DNA of 64,000 bases from contig OY754965.1 in NCBI GenBank assembly GCA_963576475.1, forward strand, positions 751,501-815,500, written 5' to 3'. The notes under the pieces are model-generated. The model had not been told where the DNA came from. It worked only from the letters and a program-made list of their open reading frames with translations, and did not search any database. Positions 42,966 to 64,000 of the stretch are shown piece after piece. This stretch comes from Molanna angustata (taxonomy: Eukaryota > Arthropoda > Insecta > Trichoptera > Molannidae). The translations under genes were made by a program, and so were the position numbers. Positions within the stretch are counted from its first letter, which is position 1; every line of letters begins with the position of its first letter.

Positions 42966-44640
42966 AATTAAAAATATGTTTTTTATAATCAACTGTCGAT
43001 TCGTTCAAGAGAATGAAATTCTAGTGAAGGAAGAGGCAGTTTAAATCCAAGACGTTTGTATGAAGGCAGGGGCGGGCCTCGATCCTTCGGACTAGGCAAA
43101 CCCTGAAAGATATTGTGAATAAATGTCGAAAATTTAATGTGATTTTTTTAGCATCGTTGTTCATTTGAGTGGCCATGAAAATATTTGAAAATTACATGCC
43201 AAAATAATATTAATTTACAATTGTGGCCCTAGCAAGCATCGTACCTACCTACAGTTCAATTTTTAATCTTGTAGTATAATATGTAGTTTCAATAAAACAG
43301 ACAAAAATATTAGGACTTGAATTCCTTAACTTACCTAATATTCATAAGCAAGCCAAGATTTTCGACTTCTATAAAAAATTCCGCTACTGTATGAAGACAC
43401 ATTTTGTATGGCGTAGTGAACTTTTTGCATGCTAAAAACACAAACTAAGAGGTTTCGCAGCATATATGTTCCCGTACATGGATTTACTCAGAATTCGGAG
43501 TAGAACATTTTATGAGAGTTTTGTGTGTCTGTGTGTGTGTGTGTGTGTCCCCCTAAATTTTGATCCGCTGGATTCACAAAGCCTAAAATTTCAGAATATA
43601 TAAATAGTTATAGGCTTATAAAACTTTTATACTCAGAATTTTGAATTTTTGTTACAGTCAAGGGTTATCAACTTTTGAATTTTTACTTTATTTTTCCATT
43701 ATCTCAGAAACCATGAAAGCTAGAACGCTGAAAATTGGTATGAATATAGACAAATAGAAAATCTCAAATTTATTTTTTTAAAAAAATCCAGAGTTTCTCA
43801 AACATTTTTTATCAAGAAAAACATTTTTTTAATGATTGATTTATGTGTTTAACTGCCTATATTTCCAAAGTTTTTAAAAATATCGAAATACTGCTACTAC
43901 AATGTTAATATTTTTTATAGAAATTTAAATTATGTAGATATTTCTGAGATATATGGAAAAATATAGTGAAAATTCAAAAGTTAATAACCCCTGACTGAAA
44001 CAAAAATTCAAAATTATGAGTATAAAAGTTTTGTAGGCCTATATTTTTTTATATATTATAAAATTTTGGGCTCTGTTAATTGAGCGGATCAAAAGTTATA
44101 AGGGACACACATACACGAAATGTTCTACACCGAATTCTGAGTAAATCCGTATATGGAACATATATGCTGCGAGGACTCAAAGTTGGTGTTTTTTGACTTC
44201 AAAGTTGGAAAAGCCGTGAAAAAAGTAGACCTCGCATACAATTCTCGCGTATCCTGGCTTGAAACATTGTCGATATGTTAAGAGAACAAAGTTCTCTTGA
44301 ACAAATTTACAGTTGGAAAATTTAATTTAGTGACGACATCGCTTCATACAATTTGTATGGCAGTGGCCTATACACAATATCTACGAAAATCAATTATTTG
44401 ATACTTAATCTCCAAACACACATACATACCATCATGTTGTTTTCATATTCTGGGTAGGAAAAAAAGACTTACCTATCTTGACATATACCTACATGTATTG
44501 TATATAGAAAACAAAGTATCTTAAAATATTCAATAATTTTGATATATAGGTTTATAGTTTGGTACTTATTATTCTTCAACTATACATACAATCGCTGTCG
44601 ACAGTTGGATTTCATGTGTTACATGCAACTAGTTTTGATT
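42966..44640. repeat. Dispersed repeat family, several joined copies
   Basis: Family blocks in alternating orientation, ending in 'gttacatgcaactagt' at about 44635. Non-coding. Confidence 0.5.
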
Positions 44641-44654
44641 AAAAATATATTTTG

Positions 44655-45260
44655 AATAGACCAAACAACAGCGTCTTATAAGTCTTTACAAATAATCGTT
44701 GTCTCTATTTATAATATATCGGCTATCTGGTCATCAAATTATGAAGTACACAGTCAAAGAATTGAAGGAATTCAAAAGAAGTTCCTCAGAATTTTAGCTT
44801 ATCGCTCAAGAAAATCACATCTTCTAGATACCTACGATAAAAAAAGACGTTGTTTTTAAATAAACTTCCTAAAGCAAAGAAGAAGAACAGGGGGCTATAT
44901 TTTTTATATAATATTATTAATGGTAGACTAGATGCCCCCAACATAGTGCGTCTGTTAAATTTCAACACAAAAAAATACATACAAGATCACGGGACCTCTT
45001 TCTTGTAAAATCACATAAAACAAATGTAGGATACTTTTCCCCCTATCTCGAATCGTGAGTCATATCGTTGACCAGACCTCTAATCTACATATTTTCTGAA
45101 TTTAGTTATTTAAATAAATTACGCACAGAATAATTATGTCAACAGATGCTTAAATTATTACAATAGTCTTGACCCCCAACCTGATATATTTAACTCCACA
45201 CAGACATTGATGAAACGCCAATTACGCGCAGTTATTGGTAATATTACTGGTTAAAAATCA
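44655..45260 (+). pseudogene. Jockey-like ORF2 C-terminal remnant
   Basis: AIWSSNYEVHSQRIEGIQKK, FLRILAYRSRKSHLLD, then after frameshifts GLYFLYNIINGRLDAPNIV and RLLNFNTKKYIQDHGT, as in the Jockey copies at 15.5-18.4 kb. Confidence 0.65.
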
Positions 45261-45879
45261 AACCTACTTTCCTTAAACATTCATCCCTTCCTTATCAACG
45301 CTTTCCTATATCCATTACCCTTCCCTTTCCCCCACATACACTCACCATCTTACAATGACTACCCAACATCAATAACATATAATAATTTAAATATGTGAAA
45401 CTTTATAATTGGCTATTTATTTTATATTCTCATTTGCAATTAAGTATTATAAATGTATAGCTGTTAAGTTTCCTAACAAAAAAAATAAAATAAAATAAAA
45501 AATAAAATAAAAATGTAAGTAAGTAATGGGTATCATTGCCTTATTTTGCGGAGCTTGTGCAATGTATTTCACTTGATATTCAATAGTATAGTTTGTTACA
45601 GTGTATAATATACCTACTGCGTGCTGATTTTTTCATTTTCTACCTACGGTGTTTATTGTAATCAAGTGAAGAACAGTGAATAAAGAATATTAAACAAGTA
45701 ATTTATAGCTAATTTATAATTCAAATATGGCTAATATTAACTACCACAAAATATCTACCGAATCATTAAATGAAATTATTTTTAAATTATTTACAATGGA
45801 TGCTATTATAAATGCAACTTGTAAATATATATGGCTAACCATATGCATGATTACAGAAATACATTCTATTATTATATAA

Positions 45880-46205
45880 CGAATTCGTTATAGAACGATG
45901 TGTGACATGGAAAGAAATGTGGACACAAGGAAAAAATGTTTGAACGAAGAAAGATGACATTAATACAATTAAATTTAACACATTGGTTTGGCCATTTAGG
46001 AAGAATGAATGATGAACGCCTAAGGAAGAAAATATATAAAGCGGACAGGAGGTCGGTAACGCCCAAGAAAGGATGGTTCGATCATGTGAACAACATTCTA
46101 AAAGAGGATATGAATGTTGGCGAGGCAATGATTGTGTGTCAAGATAGAAGAATGTGGCGTACGATTCTCTCTGTCTACCCGCTGAGGGAAATGGCGTGAT
46201 GTAGG
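45880..46205 (+). pseudogene. RTE-like C-terminal fragment
   Basis: LTHWFGHLGRMNDERLRKKI, KKGWFDHVNNILKED, then RMWRTILSVYPLREMA-stop and 'ggcgtgatgtaggtt'. Open frame over the last 87 codons. Confidence 0.7.
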
Positions 46206-46487
46206 TTTATCAATTTTAAAAATAAAACGTTGTATGTATAGGTATCAATTTTAGAAATCATACAATGCCATTTGTCGAATAAATTGCTTATCTGGGCTGG
46301 AAATACAGGCTATTTGGAAGAAATTGCCACTTGCGCAGGGTGCAAGTGTTTATTTCCATTTTTTATTCTTTTTTATAAGGTGATCATTTCGTCGTGTAAT
46401 AATGTATAAATAAATAAAATACAAAAAAGCAGATACTTTCATTTAATAGTATATATGAATAATATGAATACACAAATTGAAACAAAA

Positions 46488-46493
46488 TTTATT
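46488..46493 (-). terminator. Candidate polyadenylation signal of gene A
   Basis: AATAAA on the minus strand about 90 nt beyond the stop; aligned with that of gene B. Confidence 0.5.
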
Positions 46494-46581
46494 TTAAATA
46501 ATATATTACGTACTCTGTATCGCCATAATATTTTGCTATTGAAATAAAATAAACACAAGTTTTATGTATTTGGTACATAAT

Positions 46582-61698
<15,117 letters not shown>

Positions 61699-61754
61699 TG
61701 TTAACTACTCCAGTGTTAGGTGTCGTCTGATAATAGAAACGACACGTCGGTTTA

Positions 61755-61762
61755 TATTTATA
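61755..61762 (-). promoter_or_regulatory. TATA box and initiator of gene A
   Basis: TATAAATA on the minus strand. A TCAGAC initiator-like motif follows at 61725-61730, putting the TATA box about 34 nt before the likely start site and leaving a 5' UTR of about 30 nt. Confidence 0.55.
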
Positions 61763-61799
61763 TGTTGACAAGGCAACTATTGATAGCGACTCCCATAAA

Positions 61800-63420
61800 T
61801 ATTTTTATGTGTTCCCATAAATGTGTTTACATTGTAAAACTTGACATTGGTGAAATGACAGGTATTCTCAATATAATAAGGTGAAAAGTCAACTTAAAAT
61901 ATTGAGACAAATTACTCAACTACTGTGGAAGAGGGATGGGTTGGGGGGTTGGTGATAGTGGGTGGGACTAATATATTTAGAAAGAGAGTATTCAATGCAG
62001 GTTAATAAAGTTATTTGTCTTTAGTTTTTAAGTTAGTAATGAGTAATTAGAGAAGATGAGAGCAAGCTTGAAAACTTAGCTATCAAGTTTTTTCAAAGAA
62101 ATAGTTTTACAAAGTTTTCATTTTTAACCAACTTTGAAACACAGAGAAGGTTAATAATTCTACATGTTTTTTTTATGTTTGTTCAGCGATTCCTTTTAAC
62201 GACGTTGTACTTTTACTTTTACTTTTCTTATTATAAAGGAGGCATCTTCAGATTGGTCCCATTTCACTTTGAACGAGATCCAGGTCATGTGATCCATTGC
62301 ACTTCAGCGATAAGAACTCCTTACAACATTGTCAGATTTTGATGATTTGATGTTTAATAGGAAGAGATCGCTTGAGAATTATCACATATGTGAATTTCAA
62401 GGAGTTCCGATGATTGGACTTATGAGAAAACAAGTGGGTTGTGGCCAATGCTAAACTCTTCACTACACAATGAAGCTTCCCTGCTAATATTACACCCTAA
62501 TATCAATATGAAATTAAATAACTAATAAACATTACCCCGTATTCAGTAAATATTGGAACTAAATTAGGAACGTTCTCAAATTGTAGATTTTAGATTTACG
62601 GTCTTATTTCAGCGTTACAAAATATAAACTTGGACTAAATGGAATACGAACGTACCTATTTTGGCCGGAACGTTCTTAAAAAGTTACTGAATCAGACGTA
62701 TTATGAATAATTATGAAATTTTCATCAAATCATCAATTACTAAAAATAATTCAATATCAACGGTTATACTTTTCCACGAAGGATTTGCATATTACTGTAT
62801 AGATGAATCATATGAAAGATAATATTTTCCCTCATGGTGTAGGCACAGAGAACCTAACACAGAGATTAGTGAACTTGTACAGAGTTACCCCAAAAAATTA
62901 TCTATTTCTTATTGTAAAAATATTATATACTAGAAAAAAACTCTCTTTAAAAAAGTATTTTGTAGTTGAAATACATATGTATGAAAAACAATTAAATATT
63001 TATCATTTCACATATCATGTTTTTCGCACTTTTATTTAACACGATTGAATAATGTTTTTACTAATAATCGTGTTTTATTTTAATATGTTTTTATAAGTTT
63101 TAGTTATGTACATACAAAGTTTATATTTATTGCAATTTCACTCATATTTTATGGGTTGGCAACGACACCTTATGTATACATGTGCATTGTATGTATACAT
63201 GTTCGTGATTTTACTTCATGACTGTACCTTAGGGTGGTCCATGCTTATATGGCGAAAAAAAAAATATTAGAATTCTTGCCACTCCCTTGTTTTGTTACAC
63301 CTATCATTTCTATTATGTGTTTAAAATTTCAGCTCCCTATCTTGTATACAAGGGAGAGCTCATCGACTTGAAATATCTGAATTTTATGAAAAATCCATTA
63401 AAAGTAAGTCATAATATCAA
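61800..63420. other. Spacer upstream of gene A
   Basis: Positions 61980-62160 and 62220-62870 align with 38130-38640 upstream of gene B, including a fragment of RTE-like 3' end ('ccctcatggtgtaggcacag'). No gene is supported. Confidence 0.5.
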
Positions 63421-63424
63421 GTAA

Positions 63425-63775
63425 AAAACGTAAACTATGCATCAAAAATTAGTTTTTTTGTTCAAAAATAGTATTTAAACACACCAAACAAACACCAAAT
63501 GTTATAAATAAATCAATATTTAAAATAAGATTAAAGACAATTCTTTTTTCTCAAACTAAAATTAGATTCTTTAGCACACTTTTGGGTGTTTCGGTAGAAA
63601 CGTAAACTATGTAACAAAAGTAAGTTATTTGCTAAAAAATCGTATTTAAACACAAAAAAAATGTCATAAAAAAAGCAAAATATATATCTTCTTAAGATAC
63701 TATTAATAACAGTTCTTTTTTCTCAAACTAAAACTAAGTTTGTTAGCACTTTTTTTGATGTTTCAGTAGAAAAGA
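63425..63775. repeat. About 175-bp diverged tandem repeat, two copies
   Basis: Blocks 'aacgtaaactatg', 'agtatttaaacacac' and 'tcttttttctcaaactaaa' recur in the same order. Confidence 0.6.
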
Positions 63776-64000
63776 TCTTTCTGTTCTGTTCAACGACATG
63801 AGGTTAAAATTGTTTTTCTTCCTCATTCTTAGTGATTACCTTATTGTAATCTTCTAATAATTTTACACCCCTCTCCCCAGTGTCGTTAACCACACGCAAT
63901 TTTTTCATGAAATTTTTGCCTTGAAGGTAATGACTATTGTCACTCCAAGTATCATAAAACTCTTTATCACTCGTATTTTAAAGTACATAGATGCCTTTAA

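Overview
The window is AT-rich animal nuclear DNA: short exons with GT..AG introns and a heavy load of non-LTR retrotransposons, Penelope-like elements (PLEs), tRNA-derived SINEs, MITEs and long (TA)n tracts. The mix (RTE-type fragments ending in a GRPRKG...WRSVLSAYP-like C-terminus, Jockey, R1-like and L2-like pieces, tRNA-like SINEs) looks like an insect, most likely a moth or butterfly. That assignment is an inference from repeat style, not from a diagnostic host gene.

The only host genes I can support are four tandem paralogues on the minus strand. I call them D (1697-4464, 3' end beyond the left edge), C (12626-20322), B (26923-37301) and A (46582-61698). C, B and A each have six exons with identical phases: a 57-nt signal-peptide exon, 107 nt with a CPxCC motif, 199 nt, 156 nt, 219-222 nt, and 156 nt with a CCC motif. 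They encode 297-298 aa secreted, Cys-rich, N-glycosylation-rich proteins. I do not recognise the family.

A and B are recent duplicates whose introns align over long stretches. The segments upstream of C (about 20.9-25.3 kb) and upstream of B (38.7-43.0 kb) are also copies of each other. These paired copies give natural empty sites that date insertions and define element ends.

Region by region: 0-12.6 kb holds gene D and old repeats. 12.6-20.3 kb is gene C, whose intron 4 carries an inverted-arm element, Jockey copies and a PLE/(TA)n block. 20.3-26.8 kb is duplicated spacer. 26.9-37.3 kb is gene B, with an 89-bp array, several MITEs and a 1.6-kb 18-bp minisatellite. 37.3-46.4 kb is the second duplicated spacer. 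46.6-61.7 kb is gene A, with a 105-bp in-frame array, a 4.5-kb PLE composite, an internally deleted R1-like element and a 665-bp TIR element. 61.8-64 kb is spacer.

The most interesting signals are three. First, a group of short elements with hammerhead-ribozyme-like folds, inverted arms, a shared tail and 10-12 bp target duplications, with two core classes that covary at the C3/G8 pair. Second, amplification of the 5' part of exon 6 into an in-frame array of possible 3' splice sites in gene A, with a parallel frame-breaking array in gene B. Third, a head-to-head PLE composite inserted after the A/B duplication.
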